This document shows positions 42,032 through 50,870 of a stretch of DNA of 64,000 nucleotides, in pieces. Position numbers and translations under genes: made by a program. The stretch's first letter is position 1; each line of letters begins with the position of its first letter. Source of the DNA: a bacterium (GTDB lineage: Bacteria; Armatimonadota; Zipacnadia; Zipacnadales; Zipacnadaceae); NCBI GenBank assembly GCA_030603495.1, contig JAUVXR010000001.1:211944-275943 (forward strand), read 5' to 3'. Below the pieces are notes generated by a model, which was not told the origin of the DNA, did not search any database, and worked only from the letters and a program-made list of their open reading frames with translations.

Positions 42032-43600
42032 ATGAACCTGGAGACCCTTTCACATATGCTGTACGAAAACACTATGGCAGTGCTCATCACCGGCTTCATA
42101 GCCCTGGTTTTGTTCCTGTTTCTCCTGCAGCGGGTGGTGCGCGTGCGGCAACTGCTCAAGCAGGTCAAAGCGGATGCGGCACAGCAAGTGGCAGAAGCAC
42201 ACAAGCAGCTCGAAACGGAGCGGCGAGCGCTGGAAGTAGCGGCCAAAGAGCAGATACTCCAGACCCGGCAGAAGATCGAACAGGAGTTGGCAGAGCAGCG
42301 CAGCGAGGCAGAAAAGACCAGACGCCGCCTGGAGCAGCGAGAGGATACTCTCGACAAGCGCCAGGTGGAGTTGGACCAACTCAGCAAGGATATAGCCGCG
42401 GGCCAAGAGCAACTCGCCCAGCAGCGGGAGCAACTCGAGGATGCCATCGGGGAGCAGATCGAAGAACTCGAGCGGATCGGGACGCTAAGCCGCGGCGAGG
42501 CGCGCCAGGAACTGCTGCGCCAGGTGAATGATGAGCTGCGGCAAGAACGGCTCCAGTTGATCCAGCGTAGTCAGCAGCAGGCTGAGGAACAAGCTGAACG
42601 GACTGCCCGTAACACCATCGCTCAGGCGATTCAGCGCTGCGCAGTTGACCACACCACCGAAACCACCGTATCGGTGGTACAGTTGACCAATGACGATATG
42701 AAAGGACGGATAATCGGGCGCGAAGGCCGCAACATTCGGCACTTTGAGGAGCTGACCGGAGTTGACCTGATCGTGGATGATACGCCGGAGGCAGTAGTGC
42801 TCAGCGCCTTTGACCCGGTGCGGCGGGAGGTGGCCCGAATTGCGCTGGAGCATCTGATCCAAGACGGGCGAATTCATCCCGGACGCATCGAAGAGATGCT
42901 GGAAAAGGCCCGTCAGACGATCGAAGGCCGCATCCGGGAGGCCGGAGAGGCCACCTCACTGGAAACCGGTGTCACCGGCCTACATCCGGAGATTATTCGG
43001 TTGCTGGGCAAACTGCAGTTCCGTACCAGCTTCGGACAGAACGTCCTGCGCCACTCAGTCGAGGTCTCGCACCTGGCTGGTGCCATGGCCGGAGAAATCG
43101 GAGCCCGGGTGCCCCTAGCACGTCGCGCCGGATTGCTCCACGACCTGGGTAAAGCTGTTGACTTCGAGCGCGAAGGCACCCACGCCCAGATCGGTGCGGA
43201 GATCACCCGTACCCACGGCGAACACGAGGATGTCGTGCACGCCGTCGCGGCCCACCACGGTGAAGTTGATCTGGAATCAATCGAGGCTGCCCTAGTCCAG
43301 GCCGCCGACGCTATTTCTGCCTCGCGCCCGGGAGCACGCCGCGAGACGCTGGAGAACTACCTCAAACGGCTGGAGAGTCTGGAGAGCATCGGTATGGGGT
43401 TCGAGGGTGTGAAGAAGGTCTACGCCATCCACGCCGGACGGGAGATTCGCGTCCTGGTCAAGCCCGAGGAGATTGATGACCTGGTGGCCTACGAACTGGC
43501 CCGCAATATGGCCAGCCGGATTGAGCAGGAGATGGACTATCCCGGCGAGATTAGGGTCACGGTCATCCGGGAGACACGGGCTGTTGAGTACGCTAAATAG
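42032..43600 (+). CDS. rny: Ribonuclease Y
   Basis: A membrane-anchored endoribonuclease that initiates mRNA decay (522 residues). It has an N-terminal helix (about 14-34, [16 protein letters not shown]), a long coiled coil (about 38-195), a KH domain with [19 protein letters not shown] (about 225-243), and an HD domain with the metal-binding pair in [13 protein letters not shown] (about 368). ATG 42032 is preferred over GTG 42023 because GGAGGT lies seven bases before it. It sits between recX and ymdB, the order known from Firmicutes and Deinococcus-type genomes. Confidence 0.96.
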   Translation: MNLETLSHMLYENTMAVLITGFIALVLFLFLLQRVVRVRQLLKQVKADAAQQVAEAHKQLETERRALEVAAKEQILQTRQKIEQELAEQRSEAEKTRRRLEQREDTLDKRQVELDQLSKDIAAGQEQLAQQREQLEDAIGEQIEELERIGTLSRGEARQELLRQVNDELRQERLQLIQRSQQQAEEQAERTARNTIAQAIQRCAVDHTTETTVSVVQLTNDDMKGRIIGREGRNIRHFEELTGVDLIVDDTPEAVVLSAFDPVRREVARIALEHLIQDGRIHPGRIEEMLEKARQTIEGRIREAGEATSLETGVTGLHPEIIRLLGKLQFRTSFGQNVLRHSVEVSHLAGAMAGEIGARVPLARRAGLLHDLGKAVDFEREGTHAQIGAEITRTHGEHEDVVHAVAAHHGEVDLESIEAALVQAADAISASRPGARRETLENYLKRLESLESIGMGFEGVKKVYAIHAGREIRVLVKPEEIDDLVAYELARNMASRIEQEMDYPGEIRVTVIRETRAVEYAK

Positions 43601-43659
43601 CATAACCATCAGCTATCCGGACGGACAGCGGGGGGCAATTTCGGCCAGGAGAAGGCAAT

Positions 43660-44466
43660 TTGAACATACTTTTTATCGGTGATGTCGTCGGCCGGGCCGG
43701 TCGGCGGACGGTGGCCGAGGCCCTGCCCACTCTGACGCAGAAACATAGCGTTGACTTCGTCATCGTCAACGCGGAAAACGCTGCAGGCGGGTACGGGCTG
43801 ACGCCGCAAACGAGTCTTGAGCTGCTGAGGGCAGACGTGGACTGTCTGACCTCGGGCAACCACATCTGGGCGCAGCGGGAGGTCTACGAACTCCTGCGAC
43901 AGGACAGACGCATCCTGCGGCCGGCAAATTATCCACCAGACGCGCCGGGCGGCGGTGCCCAGATCTATCGGACCTCCGCAGGGAGCTCAGTGGGGGTGAT
44001 CAATCTATTAGGGCGCGTCTTCATGGACCCAGTGGACTGCCCCTTTCGCCGTGCCCAGGAAGAAATTGAACAGATGGCCGGGCACGCCGACCTGATAGTC
44101 GTGGATTTCCATGCCGAAGCCACCTCCGAGAAGCAGGCTATGGGCTACTTCCTCGACGGCCAGGTAAGTGCAGTGGTCGGGACGCACACCCACGTACAGA
44201 CCAGTGACGAGCGGATATTAGAAGGGGGCACAGCGTACATCACCGACTGCGGGATGACCGGGCCCAGCGATACGGTTATCGGCGTGGAGAAGCAGATCGT
44301 CGTGGAGACCTTCCTTACCCGCTTGCCACAGCGCTTTGTGGTGCCCAAAAGCGGGCCTTGTGTAATATCGGGCGTAGTGATACAATGCAACTGCCAAAAT
44401 GGATTAGCTCAGGCCATAACGAGGATAAGCCTGTCCTATCCGGACTTGCCAAGTGGCTATACCTGA
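43660..44466 (+). CDS. ymdB: YmdB-family metallophosphoesterase
   Basis: A dinuclear-metal phosphodiesterase (268 residues); the Bacillus homologue hydrolyses 2',3'-cyclic nucleotides and affects biofilm and sporulation decisions. Motifs are IGDVVGRAGRR (about 6-16), NAENAAGGYGL, SGNHIW, VVDFHAEATSEK and GTHTHVQTSD. The start is TTG with AGGAGAAGG just upstream. The product ends in a slightly longer, unconserved tail (ISLSYPDLPSGYT). Confidence 0.94.
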   Translation: MNILFIGDVVGRAGRRTVAEALPTLTQKHSVDFVIVNAENAAGGYGLTPQTSLELLRADVDCLTSGNHIWAQREVYELLRQDRRILRPANYPPDAPGGGAQIYRTSAGSSVGVINLLGRVFMDPVDCPFRRAQEEIEQMAGHADLIVVDFHAEATSEKQAMGYFLDGQVSAVVGTHTHVQTSDERILEGGTAYITDCGMTGPSDTVIGVEKQIVVETFLTRLPQRFVVPKSGPCVISGVVIQCNCQNGLAQAITRISLSYPDLPSGYT

Positions 44467-44632
44467 GGACAACTCATCGAAACCGCCTATTCCCAGCAAT
44501 CTTTCGCCGAGGTAGTACAGATAATACCGCTTGCCAGCCCATCGTGAACAGCAATCTTAGTACAAATATCCGCCCTTACCGCCGCCAGTGGGGCAAAACG
44601 CAGCGAGAGACAGCGAAAAAGGGGGAGTAGCG

Positions 44633-44899
44633 GTGACTGTTCTCAGGATAGGGTCCAAGTCCGATCCCAACAAGGTCGCCGGCGCACTGGCCGGTACCAT
44701 CCGGGAAGAGAACCGTTGCGAGATGCAGACGATCGGGGCAGGCGCCCTCAACCAGGCAGTCAAGGCTTTGGCTATCGCGCGCGGCTTCCTAGCTCCTTCT
44801 GGGATAGATATAGTCTGCTATCCAGCCTTCGTAGACGTAGACATTGATGGTAATGAGCGTACAGCTATCAAGCTATTCGTCGAGCCCCGCGAGCGCTGA
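44633..44899 (+). CDS. spoVS: Stage V sporulation protein S
   Basis: An 88-residue Alba-like protein needed for spore coat assembly in Bacillus and also found in non-sporulating Deinococcus-type and deep-branching bacteria. The sequence is near-canonical: LRIGSKSDPNKVAGALAG, QTIGAGALNQAVKALAIARG and DIDGNERTAIKLFVEPR. The start is GTG with AAAGGGGGAG nine bases upstream. It follows ymdB after 166 bases in which I see no further gene. The same ymdB-spoVS neighbourhood is found in Firmicutes. Confidence 0.95.
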   Translation: MTVLRIGSKSDPNKVAGALAGTIREENRCEMQTIGAGALNQAVKALAIARGFLAPSGIDIVCYPAFVDVDIDGNERTAIKLFVEPRER

Positions 44900-45102
44900 G
44901 TATGATCGCCCAGCCAACGACCAGCCCGCCAGCCAATATGACTATGCTCCGGTTTCCCGGGTGGAGACGGGGCTTTTCGGTTAACGCCCCCAAGAGCAGC
45001 ACCAAGCGGGCTACCAGCGGCGGGAGCTTGGCCCGGCCATTGCTGGTACACTAAGGGTCTCAGTCGCTAACGCGCACGCCAAGAACCCCGGAGGGTAAAG
45101 CG

Positions 45103-46785
45103 ATGAGAGTAGATATGACCTGGCAGCAGCGCGCGCCACGGTTCGTCATCTATCTACTGCTGGCCCTGGCTCTGATATTTGTGTACCTGGTATTCATGGC
45201 CGGGCAGTTCAAGGGCCTCAGCGATGAAAATGCCATGGATTACGGCCAAATCGGCCGGAACCTGGCCCAGGGCGAAGGCTTTACCACCAACTTCATCAAG
45301 CCGCTCAGCCTCACGCGGGACCTGAGTTTAGACCGCCACCCCGACCTTACTTATCCCCCCATCCATCCCTGGCTGATCTCAGTGGTCATGCGCACGATAG
45401 GGATGCATGGTCGGGCTGTGGCGATAGCCAGCGGCATTCCCTTCCTGCTTAGCGTACCGCTCATCTTCATATTCGCGCTCTGGATCTTTGATAGCCGCGT
45501 AGCCTGGCTCACAGTGGCCCTGTATGTCACCAACGTTGGCATACTTCGCTACAGCATCTCCGGACTCGAGGTCCCCTTGATAGCCCTCTGGGTCACCGGG
45601 CTGTTCATGATACTGTACCAGTATGCTCAACGTCGCCAGTACCGGCCACCGCTAGCGGCGGCAGCGGGCGTGGTGGTGGCCCTGATCTATCTGACCAAGT
45701 ATCTGTGGGCTGTCGTGCTCATACCCGTCCTGATATACCTCTACTACGTTTCTGAGCGTCGCCAACGCGGTCAGGCCCTGCTAATCTTAATGGTCGCCTT
45801 CGTCATAGTGATAGCCCCATGGTGCTGCCGGATGTACAATGTCAGTGGCAACCCCTTCTTTACCTGGCGCTGGTATGAAGCCACCATGGCCACGCGGACC
45901 AACCCCGGAATGACCTTGTATCGGTCGTTTCCTGAGGCGCTCACTCCCCTACTCACTTATGCCCTGCACTACCCAATGGAGATGTACGAGAAATTCCGCA
46001 CTGGTGTGGGCACCTTGTACGGGGTCTTACCGGCAGTTGGCGGGCATTACGTAACAGCCTTTTTCCTTGTCGCTATCCTGGTACCCCTGGGCACCCGGAA
46101 CTTCGAGAGGCTCAGATACTTGCTGTATGGGATGTTCGTGCTGGTGTTGCTGGCCTTGGTAGTGGTTATGGCTGCTCCCCGGCTGCTGTACCCTTTCGCG
46201 CCGTTCATCACTCTGATTGCCGCCGGATTCTTCTACCGCATACTCCTGCCCCTCATCCAGAACATGGGAGCTCGCGAGCAGAGGCGCTACACAGCCGTGG
46301 CCGTGGGCGCATTGCTGCTGCTGCAAGTCGCTCCCCTACTGTTAGCCCTGAGTGCCCGCCCGCCCGCGGGGGAACCGGTCCAGCAGCAGGTCAAGACGGC
46401 GACGCGCGAGGCCAAGGAGTTGGGCGGCGAGCCGGTCATCACCGATGTCCCCTGGCTGGTAGCCTGGCACAATGATATGGTCGCCATCTGGCTGCCCAAG
46501 ACACCCCAGGACCTGATGCGGATCCAGGCCAAGATCGGCCAAGTCCCCTGGCTGCTGTTGACACCCGCAGTGTCCCGCAACGAAGTCACCGAGCGCACTC
46601 AGCCGTGGTCGCAGCTATGGCGGGAGGCGATAGTCAGGGATGTACAGCCTTATCATGGGTTCGTCGTCCAGGAACGGTTAAGTGGCGGCTTGTGGGTGCT
46701 GTTCCGCAAGATACCGTTGGCTCCTGCCGAGCCGACACTAACAGAAAGTGCACCAGTGCCTAACTTGCCCGAATCGGAAAGCTGA
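45103..46785 (+). CDS. GT-C glycosyltransferase, family 39-like
   Basis: A 560-residue polytopic protein (about 11 helices) of the dolichyl/undecaprenyl-phosphate sugar transferase type (PMT/ArnT). The first extracytoplasmic loop carries the acidic catalytic region in LSDENAMDYGQIGRNLAQGE (about 38-57). It should use a polyprenyl-phosphate sugar donor at the outer face of the cytoplasmic membrane; the acceptor is unknown. GGAGGG precedes the ATG. It heads a run of four overlapping genes ending in exosortase and EpsI, so the modified substrate is probably an envelope glycan or sorted protein. Confidence 0.82.
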   Translation: MRVDMTWQQRAPRFVIYLLLALALIFVYLVFMAGQFKGLSDENAMDYGQIGRNLAQGEGFTTNFIKPLSLTRDLSLDRHPDLTYPPIHPWLISVVMRTIGMHGRAVAIASGIPFLLSVPLIFIFALWIFDSRVAWLTVALYVTNVGILRYSISGLEVPLIALWVTGLFMILYQYAQRRQYRPPLAAAAGVVVALIYLTKYLWAVVLIPVLIYLYYVSERRQRGQALLILMVAFVIVIAPWCCRMYNVSGNPFFTWRWYEATMATRTNPGMTLYRSFPEALTPLLTYALHYPMEMYEKFRTGVGTLYGVLPAVGGHYVTAFFLVAILVPLGTRNFERLRYLLYGMFVLVLLALVVVMAAPRLLYPFAPFITLIAAGFFYRILLPLIQNMGAREQRRYTAVAVGALLLLQVAPLLLALSARPPAGEPVQQQVKTATREAKELGGEPVITDVPWLVAWHNDMVAIWLPKTPQDLMRIQAKIGQVPWLLLTPAVSRNEVTERTQPWSQLWREAIVRDVQPYHGFVVQERLSGGLWVLFRKIPLAPAEPTLTESAPVPNLPESES

Positions 46786-47378
46786 TGGCACAGAGCCCGG
46801 AGAGCAATTTGGTCGCGAAATGCTACCGGTGCGACACGCCCATCACCGAGGGGACCAAGGCCTGTCCCAACTGTGGACGCAACCAGTTTCGCACCTGCTA
46901 CTGCGGCGCAGATATTCCAGTGACAGCACGGACCTGCCCCGACTGCGGCGCGGACTGGTCGGGCAGTTACCGGCTCCGGCGCCAAGCCAGGTCTCGGCAA
47001 CTGGATTGGAAGCGGATGGCAAAGTTTGCGGTCGCCGGGAGCCTGCTCGCCCTGGTAACCGCTGGCGTGCTCAATGCCATCATCACCGGGCTGGCGCGCC
47101 ACAGTCTACCCAGCGGCCAAGAAATCCCCGCCTCCGTCATCCAGAGACTAGGGCTGGCCCTTAACTCGGTTTGGATGACCTTGGAAACCATGGGGCACCG
47201 CCTGGCTGAGATAGGCGGCGGGCTGGGTACTGTTACGGTGGTGTTGGTGGCCGGTGCCGGGCTTGGCGCCCTGGCGTACCTGGCTCGGGAAGGTTTCTTG
47301 CGGCTACGCCGCCAGCACAGACATCCAGTTAAGCGCAGGCGCAGTTCTCGACAGTCTGGTTCATCGAGCCAGCGATGA
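46785..47378 (+). CDS. Double zinc-ribbon membrane protein
   Basis: A 197-residue protein with no characterised relatives that I can name. The cytoplasmic N-terminus has two zinc-ribbon knuckle pairs, C13/C16 with C27/C30 and C38/C40 with C51/C54 (KCYRCD, ACPNCG, TCYCG, TCPDCG). Two membrane helices follow (about 79-97 and 149-170), with a Ser/Arg-rich basic tail (RRRSSRQSGSSSQR). It overlaps the glycosyltransferase by one base (TGATG) and the exosortase by four, so it is tightly coupled to both. A regulatory or docking role for the exosortase pathway is inference. Confidence 0.7.
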   Translation: MAQSPESNLVAKCYRCDTPITEGTKACPNCGRNQFRTCYCGADIPVTARTCPDCGADWSGSYRLRRQARSRQLDWKRMAKFAVAGSLLALVTAGVLNAIITGLARHSLPSGQEIPASVIQRLGLALNSVWMTLETMGHRLAEIGGGLGTVTVVLVAGAGLGALAYLAREGFLRLRRQHRHPVKRRRSSRQSGSSSQR

Positions 47379-48262
47379 GCACTCCGGTGATTGAGCGAAC
47401 CCACCAACCCCGGCGCGAACCGCACGATGGTGGCACAGTCTCGGTGCCTCAGTTGATCGCGCTAGCCGTAGCGGTGCTACTTGCCTACGGCCACTTCCTC
47501 CTCTGGATGGTAGACTGGTGGTGGAGAAGCCAGTACTATGGCCACGGATTTCTGATCCCGATCATCAGTGGCTACCTGATCTGGCGCCAGCGGGAAAGCC
47601 TGCGCAAGCTACCCAGAGAACATTTTAGTCCGGGGCTGACAATCATCATTGCCTCGTTACTCGTGCACCTGGGTGCCACCCTTGGCGATATTCACTTTCT
47701 TTCCGGCTTTGCCCTGGTGGGCACCATATTTGGTCTGGTCGTATGGATCGGTGGTCGGCAGTGGGGCTGGGCCCTGGCGTTTCCCACAGGCTTCCTCCTG
47801 TTTATGGTGCCCCTGGACCGGCTTCTGGTAGATCAGCTTGCCCAGCCACTGCAGGTGTTCTCCGCACGGATGGCAGGGGGCGTTGTCGCCGCCATCGGCA
47901 CTGACGTGATTATCGAGGGCACACTCATTCACACACCAATCTACACCTTCGAAGTGGCCATACCGTGCAGCGGTCTGAAATCAACCATCGCCATGACGGC
48001 GCTGGCGGCGCTGTTCGCATATTTGGTGGTGGCGCCACCGTGGAAAAGGCTATTCCTGTTTGCCGCTGCCTTCCCCGTGGCGCTGCTGGCTAATGCGGCG
48101 CGCATCTTTGCCACCGTAGTCCTGGGCACAACGCTCAGCCCAGCACTAGCCGAAGGCTTCTTCCATAGTATCTCCGGAATCCTGGTCTTCCTGTTGGGTC
48201 TATCCGGTCTGTTCGGTGTCGGGAGGTTGCTGGGGTGTCTGCAATTACGCGACGATATGTAG
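47375..48262 (+). CDS. Exosortase (transpeptidase-like protein-sorting enzyme)
   Basis: A 295-residue polytopic membrane protein of the exosortase/archaeosortase family, which cleaves PEP-CTERM-type C-terminal signals and transfers the protein to an envelope acceptor. The catalytic triad is visible: Cys in EVAIPCSGLKS (about 199), Arg in NAARI (about 242) and His in FFHSISG (about 264). About eight helices are predicted. The start overlaps the zinc-ribbon gene by four bases, and the 3' end overlaps the epsI-like gene by 28. I find no protein with a PEP-CTERM tail in this window, so the substrates lie elsewhere. Confidence 0.92.
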   Translation: MSTPVIERTHQPRREPHDGGTVSVPQLIALAVAVLLAYGHFLLWMVDWWWRSQYYGHGFLIPIISGYLIWRQRESLRKLPREHFSPGLTIIIASLLVHLGATLGDIHFLSGFALVGTIFGLVVWIGGRQWGWALAFPTGFLLFMVPLDRLLVDQLAQPLQVFSARMAGGVVAAIGTDVIIEGTLIHTPIYTFEVAIPCSGLKSTIAMTALAALFAYLVVAPPWKRLFLFAAAFPVALLANAARIFATVVLGTTLSPALAEGFFHSISGILVFLLGLSGLFGVGRLLGCLQLRDDM

Positions 48263-48942
48263 CGGCGCTGGTAGCAATGGTCGTCACTGCCGCCGCGGTC
48301 GAGGGCATCCACACGATCAGTGAGGCGCCTGCCGCCTATGAGCCCCGTTTCGAACAGCTATCCCTGGGGATCGCCGATTACAAGGGCGAGGAACTGGAGG
48401 TGGATGAAAGCATCTTCCATTTCCTCGGTGCAGACGCAATGATCGAACGGCTTTACAGCGGTGCGGACGGTTGGGTGAGTGTGACACTGATCTACGGGGC
48501 GCATTGGCGTAACGTGCACTCGCCCACCGGCTGTTACCCGGCCCAGGGCTGGCTGATCGTCACCGATGAACCTATCGAGGTGCCTGGCCCCGCTAACTCT
48601 CCCACCGAAGGCCCCATCCAAGCTCGGCTGCTGCGAGTGACGAAGAACGAGGAGCAGCGGCTGGCCATGTTCGCCTTCTGCCACCCGGGCGGGACCACCT
48701 CAGACTGGACCTGGCAGGCCGTGAAGGTAATGTTCGGCCAGCTCTTCACTCAGCGGGGTGCAGGGGGTGTCATCATTATCCTCAACACCGCGCCAACGCC
48801 CAGCCCGGCTGCCGGTGCAGAGCGCATGAAGCAGTTCCTAGCCGAGATCTACCCCTATGCGGTCGGGTTCTGGTATGAAGAACCGGCCACCGGACGGTCA
48901 GAAGTCAGGCATGACCCGGTCCTGAGCACGATGGAACACTGA
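48235..48942 (+). CDS. EpsI-domain exosortase-associated protein
   Basis: A 235-residue protein of the EpsI (DUF3485) family that accompanies exosortases, sometimes as their C-terminal domain. An N-terminal signal or anchor (about 6-22, RYVAALVAMVVTAAAVE) is followed by the family signature VHSPTGCYPAQGW (about 93-105), with a conserved Cys, and FCHPGGTTSDWTWQA. The start is GTG inside the exosortase 3' end. The 3' end runs 45 bases into the convergent glycosyltransferase gene. Here it is a separate polypeptide. Confidence 0.9.
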   Translation: MSAITRRYVAALVAMVVTAAAVEGIHTISEAPAAYEPRFEQLSLGIADYKGEELEVDESIFHFLGADAMIERLYSGADGWVSVTLIYGAHWRNVHSPTGCYPAQGWLIVTDEPIEVPGPANSPTEGPIQARLLRVTKNEEQRLAMFAFCHPGGTTSDWTWQAVKVMFGQLFTQRGAGGVIIILNTAPTPSPAAGAERMKQFLAEIYPYAVGFWYEEPATGRSEVRHDPVLSTMEH

Positions 48943-50496
48943 GACCACGCTGTTCTCATACACCTGCACCCATCCCGTCTCGCCGACCAGCTCCCCCAGC
49001 GCCTCTTTGGGCAGATCCGCCGCCCAGGTTGGTAGGGGCAGATGTCGCGGAATCATCAGCGTGTTGACTCCGTAATGGGCGATGACTTGCCGAATCCGGC
49101 CGGCACGATCAAAGGGAATCTGTACCACGGGACAGCTGCTGTAGTAGCGGACCAGGTATGGATAGTGGGACATTACCACGGTATCCGGGGGGAGATTCGA
49201 GCCTAGCCAGTGGGCCGCAGCGATGTGCGGCTGCAAGCCCAAGTGCGGTGAGCCGGAGTCGAGGCGCCACCAGCCATAGCCGCCTACCCCCAAGCCCGCC
49301 ACCAGCACCGTCACCACGAGCAACCCCGCGGTCGCTTGCCGGAGCGAGCCAAGAACCTGCTGAGAGATCGTCAGTCCCCCCGCTGCCGCGCTCAGCATAA
49401 TCACCGGCACTATCGGCAGTAGTAGCCGAGGGTAGGGCACCCACAGGACGGCAAGCCCGGCGACGAATAATCCCAGGAAGACCCATAGCCGCCGTGCTCG
49501 CCGATGATATTGCGGTATCACGACCAGGAGTGAAGGAAGCACAAAGAACAGACCAATTCCCCCGAACAGCTCACGCCCGGCGCGACCCAGCTCGCGGAAG
49601 CTCCTCCCCGCACTGCCCAGGACTCCGCTCGTTCGCAGCCACTTATCCAACGACGGCAATGTCTCGCCCCAGTAGACATGCATCAGCGCCCGGCCGGAGT
49701 CATCCGTGCCGATGTGGCCGGCGGTGCAGAGATTGGTCGAGTAGAAGGGCTGGCCGAAGAGGCGGTAGTTACGCACCAGCATCGGGGCAGCGAAAACCAG
49801 AGCTATGCCTACGAAGGCGGCCAGCCAGCCCAGCCGTCTCCACACAGGGAGACGTGAAGCATCGAGCCAGAAGAAGACCGCCAACGGCAGCACCAGAAAC
49901 AGCGCGGCAGGCTTGACGGTGTAGGCCAGGCCCAACGTGGCCCCGGACGCGACTATCAGGCCGGGCCGGTTCCAGGCCGCAACCAGCAGCAATAGAGCCA
50001 GAAGGGTCAGATCAATAAAGAGCACGTCGGCGCCGGCGCTCAGTGATTCCTTGAGCCAGTGTGGCCAGGCCAGAAACAGCACTGCAGCAGCGAAACAGAC
50101 CGGAGGGGCGAGCAGCAGTCGGCGGGCCAGTGCATATACCAACAGAGGGCCGGCCAGCAGGCCCAGGAGCAGGTTGGGCAGCGTCGCAGCGAAGGGAGTC
50201 TCACCCAGCAGCCTCATACTTGCCGCCAGAACCAGCGACCACGCCGAGGCTCGGCGGTCCTCGGGATGCAGCACTTCGGGGTACTGACGGTAGAAGTTAC
50301 CAACGACCTCACTGCTCAGGCCCCGCCCCGTGAGCACATTGCGCGCTACCTCGACGTAGTTGGCCGCATCGTAGGGCTCTATATAGGGATTAAGCCAGGC
50401 AACGGTCATACCAGCCGCCAGCGCCACGCCGCAGACCGCAAGCAGGATGCGCAGGTACAACCGATATGCCGCCTGAGCACTGACTTTTTTTGTCAC
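48898..50496 (-). CDS. Second GT-C glycosyltransferase, ArnT/PMT-like
   Basis: A membrane protein of about 532 residues with 10-12 helices and the same first-loop pattern as the enzyme at 45103 (EPYDAANYVEVARNVLTGRG versus the equivalent DENAMDYGQIGRNLAQGEG). GTG 50496 is proposed as the start because GGGAG precedes it and MTKKVSAQ is followed by the first membrane helix. The frame continues to an ATG at 50562 that lacks a ribosome site. It is convergent with the epsI-like gene and overlaps it by 45 bases. Probably the same surface-glycan pathway as the exosortase cluster. Confidence 0.8.
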   Translation of the reverse strand: MTKKVSAQAAYRLYLRILLAVCGVALAAGMTVAWLNPYIEPYDAANYVEVARNVLTGRGLSSEVVGNFYRQYPEVLHPEDRRASAWSLVLAASMRLLGETPFAATLPNLLLGLLAGPLLVYALARRLLLAPPVCFAAAVLFLAWPHWLKESLSAGADVLFIDLTLLALLLLVAAWNRPGLIVASGATLGLAYTVKPAALFLVLPLAVFFWLDASRLPVWRRLGWLAAFVGIALVFAAPMLVRNYRLFGQPFYSTNLCTAGHIGTDDSGRALMHVYWGETLPSLDKWLRTSGVLGSAGRSFRELGRAGRELFGGIGLFFVLPSLLVVIPQYHRRARRLWVFLGLFVAGLAVLWVPYPRLLLPIVPVIMLSAAAGGLTISQQVLGSLRQATAGLLVVTVLVAGLGVGGYGWWRLDSGSPHLGLQPHIAAAHWLGSNLPPDTVVMSHYPYLVRYYSSCPVVQIPFDRAGRIRQVIAHYGVNTLMIPRHLPLPTWAADLPKEALGELVGETGWVQVYENSVVSVFHRAQDRVMPDF

Positions 50497-50610
50497 AGGG
50501 CTCCCTGTCCGTCGCTCTCCTCTAGCCAAGACGCCTCCGTATCGCAAATAGCTTTCCCGCATAGAAGGAGGTTAGTCGTGGACAGCGGATAGCCCTTCCC
50601 TTGGCCCACC

Positions 50611-50802
50611 TCAGCCCGGCGATGTCGGGATGGGACAGATGACCCAGAGCGGTATGAACCGCTCACCGCTAATTATCCCAACATCGAGGGGATGATGCTT
50701 GACGATTTCTCTAAGCTCATCCGCCAGCGCGACTGCAAGCAGTGCCCAGCAGATCGGATGATTGTCACTGCCGTTCAGTAAACCACCTATTCTTTCCCGC
50801 AT
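50611..50802 (-). CDS. Short ORF in the gap between glycosyltransferase and propeller lipoprotein (doubtful)
   Basis: A 63-codon ORF (MRERIGGLLNGSDNHPICW..., ending PIPTSPG) with no ribosome site and no recognised family. It contains a perfect 7-bp hairpin GAGCGGT-ATGA-ACCGCTC at 50647-50664, more typical of non-coding DNA or an interspersed repeat. The rest of the gap 50497-50870 shows nothing I can assign. Confidence 0.2.
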   Translation of the reverse strand: MRERIGGLLNGSDNHPICWALLAVALADELREIVKHHPLDVGIISGERFIPLWVICPIPTSPG

Positions 50803-50870
50803 TCAGAGCTTGTGAACCTGACTCGTCGGCTAGTGTGCTGTACTATTGGAGATAGATGATAAGCCGAAGC

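Noticed and set aside
47375-48942. PEP-CTERM substrate gene near the exosortase
   Set aside because: No exported protein in the window ends with a PEP-like motif, membrane helix and basic tail.
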